Counted from the stretch's first letter, positions 24,222 through 33,176 are shown. The stretch is 64,000 nucleotides of DNA from Isosphaeraceae bacterium (GCA_025356475.1 JANXSX010000088.1:1-64000); one strand, 5' to 3'. The notes: generated by a model from the letters alone, not told the origin. Translations and numbers: made by a program.

Positions 24222-25004
24222 ATGGTCGAACGTCACTACATTTTCCCTGGCATCATCGAGATGAATGTCCAGGCCCGCCGCCACATCGGCATCAACATCT
24301 ACCTGATTGATGGCGGCTCTGAATATGCGCTCATTGATGTTGGTTTTCTCGATGAGCTTGGCCAAGTCCTCGAGATGATCCGGCAGATGAATTTTAGTTT
24401 GTCAGCCTGCAAGTATATCTTGGCAACTCACGCGGATGCGGACCACTCACAGGGTTTGGCCCGGGCGCGGGAAGTCCTCAAGTGCAAAGTTCTCGCCCAT
24501 CCCAAGAGTGTCGCGCCGCTCCAAGATGGAGACGAAATCCTGACCTATGCACGGATCGATGCCCAGAACATTCATATCCCCATGCCCAAGTGTAAGGTCG
24601 ATCAGACCATTGACGAGGGGGATAAGCTGACGATCGGCGACAAGATTCTTGAAGTGTGGAGTACCCCCGGCCACACCGCAGGCCAACTTTCGTTCCGAAT
24701 GGGTGAGCTGTTGTTCTCGGGCGACAATATTTTCAAGGATGGTTGTGTCGGCGTCATTGATGCCCACCATGGCTCGAACCTGGTCGAATTCATTGCGAGC
24801 CTCAAGCGAATCCGGGCGTGTGACGCGACCTACTTGCTCCCTTCCCATGGTCCGATCTTCAAGAAAGATGACGCCTTGCTCGACGCCACGATCACGCGGC
24901 TTGAGGGCTACACCCACATGGCCGACTTCGGCACGTGTGCCATTGATTGGCCGTTGCTCGATAGCTGGGAAGACGAACTGGCGCGTGGGACTGTCAAGTT
25001 CTGA
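24222..25004 (+). CDS. MBL-fold metallo-hydrolase
   Basis: The product has 260 residues from the ATG at 24222; GGAG lies 12 bases upstream, slightly far, and a TTG at 24210 is too close to it. Metallo-beta-lactamase marks: LIDVGF near 38, the metal motif THADADH at 69-75, STPGHTAGQLSF near 147, LLFSGDNIF near 165 and LPSHGP near 208. In the metal motif the second His of HxHxDH is replaced by Asp72, so the first metal site would be unusual. It resembles glyoxalase II-like hydrolases, but the substrate is unknown. It runs divergently from the glycosylase gene, and a strong hairpin follows it. Confidence 0.85.
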   Translation: MVERHYIFPGIIEMNVQARRHIGINIYLIDGGSEYALIDVGFLDELGQVLEMIRQMNFSLSACKYILATHADADHSQGLARAREVLKCKVLAHPKSVAPLQDGDEILTYARIDAQNIHIPMPKCKVDQTIDEGDKLTIGDKILEVWSTPGHTAGQLSFRMGELLFSGDNIFKDGCVGVIDAHHGSNLVEFIASLKRIRACDATYLLPSHGPIFKKDDALLDATITRLEGYTHMADFGTCAIDWPLLDSWEDELARGTVKF

Positions 25005-25028
25005 GCCAACAAGATCTGTTCGAAACGG

Positions 25029-25068
25029 GAACTCCCGGATTCTTCCGATGGGAAGAATCCGGGAGTTC
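25029..25068. terminator. Bidirectional terminator hairpin
   Basis: A perfect 18-bp stem (25029-25046 with 25051-25068) around a GATG loop lies between the MBL gene (plus) and the polysaccharide export gene (minus), which converge. There is no long T-run, but the stem is very stable. Confidence 0.8.
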
Positions 25069-25098
25069 TGTTGATGGGCCAGTTTGAGGCTCCAGCGA

Positions 25099-26022
25099 TT
25101 ATCGAGCCCCAGGCAAGATGGTCGTGACCCGACCTCGATTCCCGGTAGTAGCAGCGCCTCCGCCACCGAACTGCGAGGCAACGGGCACCTTCAAGAATTC
25201 AACCTGACGCTTTGTGATCGCGAAGTTGAGGATGTTGTTGTTCACAGTCTGGAATGGAGCGGCCAATCGATCGAGGAAAATCGTGGTCCTGACGATCGGG
25301 TCTCGGTAGACCACAACACGGTCGCCGGGCATCAGTTGATAGTTGGTGGTTGAGTCGCCGCCGTTGATAATCGCCGCCAGATTGACCGGCAAGAGTTGCT
25401 CGCAACACGCTCCTGGAGGAGCGGGTCGAACCAAGCGAATGTTTTGGTTGGCAGCCGTGGGAATCAGCCCACCTGCGTAGATGATCGCGTCGAGAACCGT
25501 CTCGTTGCCGGTGATCGGCAATCGTCCTGGTGAACCGACATCACCTGACACGTAATAGGCCTTACTATTATAGGCAGCGATATCGACGAACACGCGATCG
25601 GACTCAACCGGTTCAATATCCTTGGGATCACCCGTCTCCTCGTCGAAACCAACGAGTCCAAGAACCTCATCGTTGAGGTACTTGCGTAGGTGGAGAATGA
25701 TCTTCTCTTTGACCTCGGGCAATGGGAGACCCGCCACGAAGACCTCACCATAGAAGCCTAGCGTGATCTTCCCGTCCGGTCGAACGAGACGCTCGCCTTG
25801 GATCGGGCGACCTGGCAACGCCTCTAGAACTTCCACAACGATAAGGTCGGGGGGTTCTACGACATATTCCGGCATCGACACCTTGTTAAACTCGCGAGGA
25901 ATATTGCTCTTTGCAATCTTATCCTCGGGGGTACGCACCGTCTGACAGCCACTTATCAACAACACCGCCCACATGGCGAGTGACCCGACGAAGCGAAGAT
26001 GTTTGACCCGCGTGCGATCCAT
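25099..26022 (-). CDS. Polysaccharide biosynthesis/export lipoprotein (Wza-like)
   Basis: The product has 307 residues from the ATG at 26022, which has a textbook AGGAG 7 bases upstream; the open frame to 26166 adds no signal-like residues. A lipoprotein signal (LRFVGSLAMWAVLLISGC, Cys near residue 27) is followed by the polysaccharide export domain (PPDLIVVEVLEALPG... and DGKITLGFYGEVFVAGLPLPEVKEKI) and an SLBB-like segment (KAYYVSGDVGSPGRLPITG...VLDAIIYAGG). A GDRVVVYRDP segment near 240 closes the second SLBB-like unit. It should form or join an outer-membrane pore for exopolysaccharide. No Wzc or Wzx/Wzy gene is beside it. Confidence 0.87.
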   Translation of the reverse strand: MDRTRVKHLRFVGSLAMWAVLLISGCQTVRTPEDKIAKSNIPREFNKVSMPEYVVEPPDLIVVEVLEALPGRPIQGERLVRPDGKITLGFYGEVFVAGLPLPEVKEKIILHLRKYLNDEVLGLVGFDEETGDPKDIEPVESDRVFVDIAAYNSKAYYVSGDVGSPGRLPITGNETVLDAIIYAGGLIPTAANQNIRLVRPAPPGACCEQLLPVNLAAIINGGDSTTNYQLMPGDRVVVYRDPIVRTTIFLDRLAAPFQTVNNNILNFAITKRQVEFLKVPVASQFGGGGAATTGNRGRVTTILPGAR

Positions 26023-26257
26023 GCGACACTCCTGCCCGGCACGCCGGGACCGACCGAGGCGGGACGGACTTACCGTATCCCCAAAACCTCGACCCGAGGG
26101 AACCTTCCCTGGATGAACCGAGCACTCCAAGAGTGATCGCCGCCCACCGTTTCCGCTTGATACCAATATCCATCTGAACCGAAGTGAAGGTTGAGGAACC
26201 CCACATGCTTAGTTATTCGGCAAATTCACGGGAGCACTGAAGCAGATCTTTCCGAAC

Positions 26258-26716
26258 CTACGGTGTCTGGCGGTTGGAAGAAAAGTGCCGATTGTGACGA
26301 CCGTAGTAGCGATCTGCCCCTTGAGTGGGTCCGTAGACCCCCTGAAAGTAGTGCGACGCACTCGCGCCAGGCGCTGAGTAACCCGAGGGGACATCACGTT
26401 TGGCCGGACGAACCGCAGGTGAAACCCGCCCTCTGGCCCCGCTCAACTGTCCCGACCCGATCCCTGTGAGGTTGGAAGCCACCGAGGCAGCGTAGAGCCC
26501 ACCCATCCCGGCCCCAGGAGGAATCGGCATGATATAGGGGTTGGCATAGGGATTGATGTATGGGTTGGCATACGGGTTGAGATAGGGGTTGGCCATCGGA
26601 CTGAGGCCGATCCCTGGAGCCATCGGAGACCCACTATACGTTCCGCCAACCTGGCCATAGCTCGGGCTCGAAGCCATCAACAAGAATCCGACCAGACCCA
26701 ACATCGTTCGAGCCAT
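26258..26716 (-). CDS. Secreted hypothetical protein with NPY repeats
   Basis: The 152-residue product has a signal peptide (MARTMLGLVGFLLMASSPSYG, cleavage after about 21). Residues 43-62 hold five tandem units of the form NPY(L/A/I) that alternate in register, followed by Pro/Gly-rich sequence and a basic, Tyr-rich end. I know no function. AAGGAG stands 8 bases before the ATG. Its position next to the export lipoprotein and another secreted protein suggests an envelope or matrix role. Confidence 0.7.
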   Translation of the reverse strand: MARTMLGLVGFLLMASSPSYGQVGGTYSGSPMAPGIGLSPMANPYLNPYANPYINPYANPYIMPIPPGAGMGGLYAASVASNLTGIGSGQLSGARGRVSPAVRPAKRDVPSGYSAPGASASHYFQGVYGPTQGADRYYGRHNRHFSSNRQTP

Positions 26717-27063
26717 CGGTGTCGCTCCTTCGCCACCTCAATCCGCTGCGACTTCCAAGAGAGAAGTTCAGCCTCTGTAGTTGGATCGTCCGGACAACCC
26801 AGTTCAATCCAGCGAATCCCAGCCGATCGATCCCACTCGACTCGGGCATTCGACAAAATCCTTAACACCCATCTTGCTCAAACTGTCCACAACCCCGACT
26901 TTCACCGAATTGCCGAGTTTCACTGGATCGCCTGGCTCACGCGGTCGATCATCGAACATGATGTTATGAGGGTTAGGTCGCCGGGAGTTGTGTCGGAGAC
27001 CATGCCGGCCCTGACGAACTGTCTGACCTGCACGTTCGCTACTCGCGACGCGAGGGAACAAGG
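26717..27063. other. Divergent promoter region without gene
   Basis: This 347-bp gap separates the divergent genes for the NPY-repeat protein and the Cys-containing secreted protein. I see no gene; two promoters are expected, but no strong -35/-10 pair stood out. Confidence 0.4.
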
Positions 27064-27900
27064 ATGAAGACGATGACTCAGAAACGGCGACCGAGATTGG
27101 CCGTACTGACCTTCATGGCGATGTTGGGGGCATTCCCCACACTCTCCTGGGGACAACTTTTACCGAACTACTCGCTTCGCAACCACACCAGGACCCCATG
27201 TCCTGAAGAATCGCCGGCGATCAAGATGTATCGCACGGAATACTTCGGATATCACCCCACCTGCTGGCGGAAATTCCCCTCGGGTTGGGGTTGCCCGAAC
27301 CCGGAAGCTCCCAATTCGGCGGCATCGTTTGCTGATCGCAAGCGTGACCGACCCAACCCCACTTCCGATGGGTCGGGAGACCTGCCCGCCGATAATGGTG
27401 ATCTTCCCGAAATGCCAATCGATCAGCCAGGCTCGCGAATGCAGGAGCGGAACACTCCGACACTCCCGCCAATTCCTGGTGGTGGTGGACGTTCCCCATT
27501 CGACCTGGACACGAATCCGACCACGCCTCGAGGCCCAGCAGGGAATTCGCCGCGAGGGACCGGACGTCCCGGCTTGGACGGTGGACCTGCCGGTGGCCCA
27601 CTCGACCCGCCCAATCAGCCCTCGCCGGGCGCATCGACGCGGACCGCTCGTCGCCGGCAACCAACTCTGGCGTCGAACACACCAATGCTCAACGTGCCGA
27701 GTCTGCCTGATCCCACTCCTCCACTGGCGACCGGCGCTTCGATCGATCCGCTTCCAGGCTCGATCGCGATGCCGCCTGCCCTGGGCGATAATCTCGACAC
27801 CGACGATGGCTTGGCGAACAGCTCTTCGAAGGCAACGGTCGCCAAACGGCCAGGTTTACTGACCAGCTTGTTCGGGAACCCGAGTACGCGCCGGCGTTAA
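27064..27900 (+). CDS. Secreted Pro/Gly-rich hypothetical protein
   Basis: The 278-residue product has a signal peptide (apolar residues about 12-30). A short Cys-containing block, YFGYHPTCWRKFPSGWGCP near residue 57, recurs at the N-terminus of other planctomycete exported proteins. The rest is a low-complexity region rich in Pro, Gly, Asp and Ser (about 80-260) and a basic end. The role is unknown; the composition suggests a surface or matrix protein. It precedes the first GTPase gene by about 130 bp. Confidence 0.7.
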   Translation: MKTMTQKRRPRLAVLTFMAMLGAFPTLSWGQLLPNYSLRNHTRTPCPEESPAIKMYRTEYFGYHPTCWRKFPSGWGCPNPEAPNSAASFADRKRDRPNPTSDGSGDLPADNGDLPEMPIDQPGSRMQERNTPTLPPIPGGGGRSPFDLDTNPTTPRGPAGNSPRGTGRPGLDGGPAGGPLDPPNQPSPGASTRTARRRQPTLASNTPMLNVPSLPDPTPPLATGASIDPLPGSIAMPPALGDNLDTDDGLANSSSKATVAKRPGLLTSLFGNPSTRRR

Positions 27901-28030
27901 TCGCGACCAAGAAGTGCATTAGAACGCTCGAAATGCGACAATGGAGCGGCGCTCCCGACGAATCCGTACTAGGCGGAGCTCGTGGGCGTCGCTTCGTTCG
28001 TCCATCCTTCGGTTGGGAAGAAGCCCTTCG

Positions 28031-29566
28031 ATGCGTTCAACTTCGACTCTTATCGTACTCGGCCTGATCACGGTAGGGCTTGGTTCGGCCGCATGGCTGG
28101 TCGCTTCTCAACGTGATCTTCATGATCGACTCGCCGTCACCTCGCCGGCGCTGGCGACTGGTTTCGTGGTCGTCACTTCCTGTGCCGCCATTGGTCTGAC
28201 ATCGATCGGGATCTGGCAGTTTGTTCGGTTTAGCAGGCCTCCGAAACCTCCCGTCAAGGCTCCGTCCGACATCATCGAAGCCGCCGAAGCCCAAGCGACG
28301 CGTGCAGAGCTCAATGTCGAGAAAATCAGCGATGAAGCGACCCAACAATCGCTTCGTAACGAGATTGCCACCATTCGGACTGATGCGCAACACCGGCGGT
28401 TCCACGTCGTCATTTTCGGGACCGGGTCGGCTGGTAAGACATCGCTCATCAACGCCCTGCTGGGTCGAGAAGTCGGCAAGACCGAGGCGACCATCGGCAC
28501 GACCGCCCACGGTGAAAACCACGCGTATGGGCTTGATGATGTCGATGGAAGCGTGATCCTCACCGATACGCCGGGGCTCTCCGATATCGGAAGCGGTGGT
28601 GTCGAGCGGGAGCGTGAAGCCCGCAACCTGGCCGCGCGAGCGGACCTGCTCTTGTTCATTCTCGATCACGACTTAATCCGCTCTGAACAAGAGCCGATGA
28701 TCGCGCTGATCAAGCAAGGTAAACGATCGATAGTGATCCTGAACAAGATTGACCGACTCATCGAGTCCGACAGGCAGGCGATCCTCACCAAGCTTCGGGA
28801 ACGATTACGAGGCTTGGTAAAACCCGAGGATATCGTCGCCGTGGCCGCCTCGCCCCGCCCTTTACCTGTCAGAGTCATGGGCGAGAACGGTCAGGTAACA
28901 ACCATATACGAACCTGAGACGGTCGACCTTGATGCCCTCCATGTTCGCCTTGCCGCCATTTTGGCGAGTGAAGGCGATGCGCTTCGTGCCGGCAACCTTT
29001 TGCTCCGGGCTCACCTTGTGAGCAAGGCCGCGAGGGACCAAATTAGTCGTGAGCGTGATGCCCGTGCCAAGAAGGTGGTCGAGAAGTTTCAGTGGGTCAC
29101 GGCCAGTACCGTCTTCTTGAACCCGATCCCGGCCCTTGACCTCATGGCGACCGGTGCGGTTCAGTTCCAGATGATCAATGAACTTGCAGGAGTCTATAGT
29201 GTTGAGGTCTCCTCCTCGCACCTCAAGACGATCGCCGGCCAGATGGTTCAAACGCTCCTGAAGCTTGGCATCGTGGAAGCAGCGAGTTCGCTGATTGCAG
29301 GGATATTCAAGTCATCAATCGTTGGCTATGCCGCGGGAGGCGGGATCCAGGGTGCCACAATGGCGTATCTCACCCATATCTCGGGTCTCACGTTCATTGA
29401 GTATTTCCAGCGAGGCCAGACTTGGGGCGACGGTGGTCTCGAAGCGGCCCTAAACCGACAATTTCACCTACACAGTCGGGCAGACTTCCTCAAAGAATTC
29501 GCTCATCAGACGGTCGATCGGCTCAAGCACAAACTCTTCGACGAAACCAAGCAGAACGCGGGGTAA
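28031..29566 (+). CDS. Membrane-associated GTPase with DUF697-like domain
   Basis: The product has 511 residues from the ATG at 28031 (GGGAAG 10 bases upstream); an upstream ATG at 27941 lacks a ribosome binding site. Two membrane helices lie at about 8-28 and 42-64. The Era-like G domain has G1 GTGSAGKTS near 130, G3 DTPG near 178 and G4 NKID near 237. The C-terminal third has apolar helices (LNPIPALDLMATGAVQF, then IVEAASSLIAGIFKSSIVGYAAGGG) typical of DUF697/YcjF-type proteins. It likely binds GTP at the inner membrane. It is followed after 7 bp by an amidase and then a second GTPase of the same type. Confidence 0.82.
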   Translation: MRSTSTLIVLGLITVGLGSAAWLVASQRDLHDRLAVTSPALATGFVVVTSCAAIGLTSIGIWQFVRFSRPPKPPVKAPSDIIEAAEAQATRAELNVEKISDEATQQSLRNEIATIRTDAQHRRFHVVIFGTGSAGKTSLINALLGREVGKTEATIGTTAHGENHAYGLDDVDGSVILTDTPGLSDIGSGGVEREREARNLAARADLLLFILDHDLIRSEQEPMIALIKQGKRSIVILNKIDRLIESDRQAILTKLRERLRGLVKPEDIVAVAASPRPLPVRVMGENGQVTTIYEPETVDLDALHVRLAAILASEGDALRAGNLLLRAHLVSKAARDQISRERDARAKKVVEKFQWVTASTVFLNPIPALDLMATGAVQFQMINELAGVYSVEVSSSHLKTIAGQMVQTLLKLGIVEAASSLIAGIFKSSIVGYAAGGGIQGATMAYLTHISGLTFIEYFQRGQTWGDGGLEAALNRQFHLHSRADFLKEFAHQTVDRLKHKLFDETKQNAG

Positions 29567-29573
29567 AGCAACG

Positions 29574-30965
29574 ATGCGGCTCTACCCTACCGAAGAAGAG
29601 ACCATCGTGGGGACCGCGCGAGATCTTCGCGCAAGAAGTCTCTCATGTGTCGATGTTGTGCAACGATGCCTTGCGAAGATCGATGAACGCGAACACGAGG
29701 TCAAGGCCTGGGTGAGCGTTGATCGCCAGCAAGCGTTGAAGCACGCGCGAGTGCTCGATCGCGAACTCGCGAATGGTGAGGATCGTGGGCCGCTGCACGG
29801 TATCCCCTTCGGGATCAAGGATATTATTGACGTAGCGGGTTGGCCCACTGGCGCTGGCTTTGCGGCTTGGTCGGACCGGATCGCCTCGCAGGATGCACCA
29901 CTCGTTGCAGCCTTGCGCTCGTCGGGAGCGATTATCCTCGGCAAGACCGTGACCACGGCCTTCGCTTGGATTGACCCATCGATCACCCGAAATCCCTGGA
30001 ACGTCAATCATACTCCTGGTGGCTCCTCAAGTGGATCGGCAGCGGCCGTTGCCTCTGGCATGTGTCTGGGTGCCCTTGGTACTCAGACCGGCGGTTCCGT
30101 GATTCGGCCAGCTTCGTTCTGCGGTGTCGTCGCATTCAAACCCAGGCGGCAAAGCTTACCGACCGGCGGGATCGTACCGTTCGCCCGTTCCCTCGACACT
30201 CCAGGTCTCTTTGTTCGCTCCGTCGAGGATCTGCGAGTCACCTACTCACAGCTTCTGGCCAAGGCGGACGACCTCGGCAAAGAAATCAATTCATCTCATT
30301 CCCAAGATCCAACGACCTGGTCAATTCCCGCTCGACAACCCGTGCGTGTGGGACGTCCTGTCGGAGTGATTTTCGATCGTGCGGATGCCTCAATGAAGTC
30401 TGCGATTGAGTCCGCATATACCGCAATACTCAATCGTGGAACTGCTGTCGTCGATTGTCATCTGCCAGTCGGTTTTGACGAGATCCATCCCATTCATCGC
30501 ATCATTATGGCGGTCGAAGCAGCCGAGGCTCATGAACCGGTCCTGAAGCTCGATCGCGAGCAACTTCCTCCCAAGATTCGCGCGATCTGGGAAGAGGGTC
30601 TCGCAGCCACTGGTGTAAAGTACTTACGTGCGGTGAATCAAAGGGCGATGATGGAGTTGGCGTTCAACCTCAAGGGCCTCGGAAGCGTGAATCCCGTTGA
30701 ATTCCTTGTCATGCCTGCCGCGATTGGGGCTGCTCCGGACCTCGCCACAACCGGGGACCCCTGGATGAACTCGCCTTGGACAATGCTCGGACACCCCGTG
30801 ATTACAATTCCCGCAGGCTTGGATTCCCGAGGTCTACCCCTCGGGATTCAACTCGTCGCTCCGTGGAAGGCGAACGGCAACGGGGAGTCTCCCGAGTTCG
30901 TTCTGCAACTCTTCGCCGAAGCTCAGTGGATCGAACAAACCATCCGACAGTCGCTGGGTTATTGA
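29574..30965 (+). CDS. Amidase signature family protein
   Basis: The 463-residue enzyme has all three catalytic elements of the amidase signature family: Lys in GIPFGIKDI near residue 80, the cis-Ser in TPGGSSSGSAAAVA near 150, and the nucleophile Ser in GTQTGGSVIRPA near 173. Such enzymes hydrolyse amides, and GatA is the best-known member; this one lacks the usual GatB/GatC neighbours and is more likely a free amidase. It starts 7 bp after the first GTPase and ends 13 bp before the second, which argues for a linked function. Confidence 0.88.
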   Translation: MRLYPTEEETIVGTARDLRARSLSCVDVVQRCLAKIDEREHEVKAWVSVDRQQALKHARVLDRELANGEDRGPLHGIPFGIKDIIDVAGWPTGAGFAAWSDRIASQDAPLVAALRSSGAIILGKTVTTAFAWIDPSITRNPWNVNHTPGGSSSGSAAAVASGMCLGALGTQTGGSVIRPASFCGVVAFKPRRQSLPTGGIVPFARSLDTPGLFVRSVEDLRVTYSQLLAKADDLGKEINSSHSQDPTTWSIPARQPVRVGRPVGVIFDRADASMKSAIESAYTAILNRGTAVVDCHLPVGFDEIHPIHRIIMAVEAAEAHEPVLKLDREQLPPKIRAIWEEGLAATGVKYLRAVNQRAMMELAFNLKGLGSVNPVEFLVMPAAIGAAPDLATTGDPWMNSPWTMLGHPVITIPAGLDSRGLPLGIQLVAPWKANGNGESPEFVLQLFAEAQWIEQTIRQSLGY

Positions 30966-30978
30966 ATCGAGAATCAGG

Positions 30979-32436
30979 ATGTCGACCATGACCCCCGATC
31001 ATCAGACTGACACCCCAACGACGCCCGAGCCCACGCTCGACGAAGTCCTCGAACGTCTCGACGAGTCGCCCGCTGCCGGTGACGATCTCTACACGCGAGC
31101 ACGCGAGTCTCTCGAAACAACTCTCGCCGACTTGAAGTTGACCCCTCAGGAAGAGCGAGCCCTCCAAGGAGAGCTCGGCGAACTTCGCGAGATCGCTCGC
31201 AAGCTCGACGATCACACCGTAGAGATTGCCGCATTCGGCATGGTCAGCCGAGGCAAGTCCTCCGTCCTGAACGCCCTGCTCGGTCGAGACGTGTTCCGGA
31301 CCGGCCCAATCCACGGGACGACCTTCAAGAAAGAAGCTGAGGTCTGGGAAGGAGTCGCTCCATCCGCCGATTCCTATGGCAACGCACGTCTCGTACTTAT
31401 CGATACTCCTGGAATCGATGAGGTAGAAGGCGAAGTCCGTGAGCGGCTTGCTCGCGATGTCGCACATCGAGCGGATGTGATCCTCTTCATTGTCTCCGGC
31501 GACATGCAGCGCAGGGAATTCGAAGCCCTCGCCGAGCTCCGTGAAGCCCAAAAGCCGATCCTTCTCGTCTTCAACCAGATCGATCGTTATCCCGACGCCG
31601 ATCGGCAGGCGATCTACGACAAGATCACCAACGAACGCGTGCGCGACCTGGTCCGTCCTTGTGATGTTGTCATGACTGCCGCTCGGCCCGACCCCATCAG
31701 GGTCAAGGTTCGACATCTTGATGGGACCACGACAACAGCTTGGGAGCAACCCGAACCGATCATCGAACCGCTCAAGACCCGCATTCTTGAGGTTCTGGAG
31801 CTGGAAGGCAAGGCTCTCGTCGCGTTGAACGCACTCCTGCAAGCTAAGGATATTCATGAATCGATAGTTGAACACAAATTGATGATTCGTGACGACGACG
31901 CCAATGCATTGATCTACAAATTTTCGATCGCCAAGGGAACGGCCGTTGGTCTCAATCCGATCCCGTTTGCCGACATTGCGGGGGGGCTCGCGGTCGACAT
32001 CGGCATGATTGTCGCCTTATCCAAAGCATATGGAGTCCCGTTGACGCGAAAGACGGCGACGGGATTGGTCAAGGACATGCTCCGAGCGCTCGGAACCCTT
32101 GGCGTGGTCGAGCTTGCGACCCGCCAGATCGCCGGGTGGGTCAAGGCCTCACTTGCAGGAGTCACCCTCGCGACGGGTTGGCTCGCGTTACCACTGACCG
32201 CCCTCGGTTATGCCGCGATCGGGCTCACCCAGGGCACGACGGCTGCATTGACCTCCTACGTCCTTGGTCAAGCCGCAAAGATCTATCTTAAGCAGGGATG
32301 CCAGTGGGGACCGAAAGGAATTAAGACCACGATTCAGCAGATTTTGCTCGAAGCCAAGGCCGACTCCGTCGTCGAACGTCTCCGAGACGACCTCAAGCGC
32401 AAAATCGATCCCCGAGAGCGAAATCGCACCCCCTGA
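30979..32436 (+). CDS. Second membrane-associated GTPase, DUF697-like
   Basis: This 485-residue paralogue of the upstream GTPase has a helical acidic N-terminal 80 residues, then G1 GMVSRGKSS near 90, G3 DTPG near 142 and G4 NQID near 198. The C-terminal half has LNPIPFADIAGGLAVDIGMIV and further apolar helices (LAGVTLATGWLALPLTALGYAAIGL), as in the first GTPase; both also share a QWGPKG/TWGDGG-like element near the end. No membrane helix precedes the G domain here, so the two copies differ in topology. It ends the three-gene unit before an intrinsic terminator and tRNA-Leu. Confidence 0.83.
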   Translation: MSTMTPDHQTDTPTTPEPTLDEVLERLDESPAAGDDLYTRARESLETTLADLKLTPQEERALQGELGELREIARKLDDHTVEIAAFGMVSRGKSSVLNALLGRDVFRTGPIHGTTFKKEAEVWEGVAPSADSYGNARLVLIDTPGIDEVEGEVRERLARDVAHRADVILFIVSGDMQRREFEALAELREAQKPILLVFNQIDRYPDADRQAIYDKITNERVRDLVRPCDVVMTAARPDPIRVKVRHLDGTTTTAWEQPEPIIEPLKTRILEVLELEGKALVALNALLQAKDIHESIVEHKLMIRDDDANALIYKFSIAKGTAVGLNPIPFADIAGGLAVDIGMIVALSKAYGVPLTRKTATGLVKDMLRALGTLGVVELATRQIAGWVKASLAGVTLATGWLALPLTALGYAAIGLTQGTTAALTSYVLGQAAKIYLKQGCQWGPKGIKTTIQQILLEAKADSVVERLRDDLKRKIDPRERNRTP

Positions 32437-32479
32437 CATAAGGGACTCCCGCGATTTCCACTCTGTTCTCTTCCTCCAG

Positions 32480-32512
32480 AGACCTCCCCATTTCTTGGAG
32501 GGAGGTCTTTTA
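32480..32512 (+). terminator. Intrinsic terminator after GTPase operon
   Basis: A 9-bp stem (32480-32488 with 32500-32508) with an 11-base loop is followed by a T-rich tract (TTTTA). It lies 44 bp beyond the second GTPase stop. Confidence 0.7.
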
Positions 32513-32604
32513 GGGTTCAGGAGTGGGGTCCGTCCCGCACGGTGACACTTCTCCCCAGTCTCTTGACGACTCGAAATGGGTGTGAGATATTGAGTAGGTT
32601 CAAT

Positions 32605-32690
<86 letters not shown>

Positions 32691-32712
32691 AGGACTTACG
32701 GCGAATCGTCGG

Positions 32713-32751
32713 GCCCGTTACCATGACGTTGGTAACATTTTGGTAACGGGC
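32713..32751. repeat. TGGTAAC repeat cluster / inverted repeat next to att
   Basis: GCCCGTTACCA (32713-32723) is a perfect inverted match of TGGTAACGGGC (32741-32751). Inside lies another direct TGGTAAC (32730-32736), so three heptamers occur within 39 bp, two of them spaced by 11 bp. A similar pair with the same spacing occurs at 46489-46506 near the right end. This looks like arm-type binding sites of an integrase or excisionase. Confidence 0.6.
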
Positions 32752-32785
32752 TCCTCGTGACGTTGCCCTCTGAAAAAGGGCACAG

Positions 32786-32926
32786 ATGGCCGCACTCCAA
32801 CTGCGAGATGGCAGCTACCGCCTGCTTTTTCGCTATCACTGCAAACAGTATTCGTTCCCCATTGGTAAGGTCTCGAAGGAAGAGGCTGAGGCCGATGGAT
32901 TGCGCGTCAATCATCCGAGCCGTTGA
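32786..32926 (+). pseudogene. Truncated integrase, N-terminal fragment
   Basis: A 46-codon frame starts at the ATG at 32786. It reads AALQLRDGSYRLLFRYH followed by a KQYSFPIGKVSKEEAEA stretch. This resembles the N-terminal arm-binding domain of planctomycete phage-type integrases (a strand pattern of DGSYRxxFRYxGKQ, then KVSKEEAEA). It then loses the similarity and stops at 32924-32926; the catalytic domain is missing. It sits about 100 bp from the tRNA-Leu att site, where an integrase gene is expected. I infer a relic of the enzyme that inserted the island. Confidence 0.6.
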
Positions 32927-32928
32927 CG

Positions 32929-32988
32929 CCCGATTTCTGGATCGACAACGAGCCATAGCCAGCCGCTGACCTGCTCCCCGATTTCTGG
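32929..32988. repeat. Short direct repeat CCCGATTTCTGG
   Basis: The 12-mer occurs at 32929-32940 and again at 32977-32988, right after the integrase remnant. It may mark the deletion or insertion scar that cut the integrase gene. The rest up to 33176 holds no gene. Confidence 0.4.
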
Positions 32989-33176
32989 TCCACCCCAAAT
33001 GGAAGGCCCATCAACGTTTGTCCGTATGCGGTTTTGCAATCTTCGAAGGAAACCCCAGAAAGTATCGCGGAGAACACAGGTCAAAACATGCTTTGCGTTG
33101 AACTGTGTCTACCGCATAACGAGTTACGCGAGGGTTCACATGGAAACCGAATTTGCACTTCAGCTCTAATAACGAG

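Noticed and set aside
24447-25181. 244-codon minus-strand frame
   Set aside because: It is the antisense of the MBL gene and runs through the terminator hairpin.
26521-26600. CRISPR-like tandem repeat
   Set aside because: The periodic DNA encodes the NPY repeat of a secreted protein; units are short and have no unique spacers. No CRISPR array was found in the window.
30802-31875. 357-codon minus-strand frame
   Set aside because: It is the complement of the second GTPase and the amidase end; no protein family resemblance.
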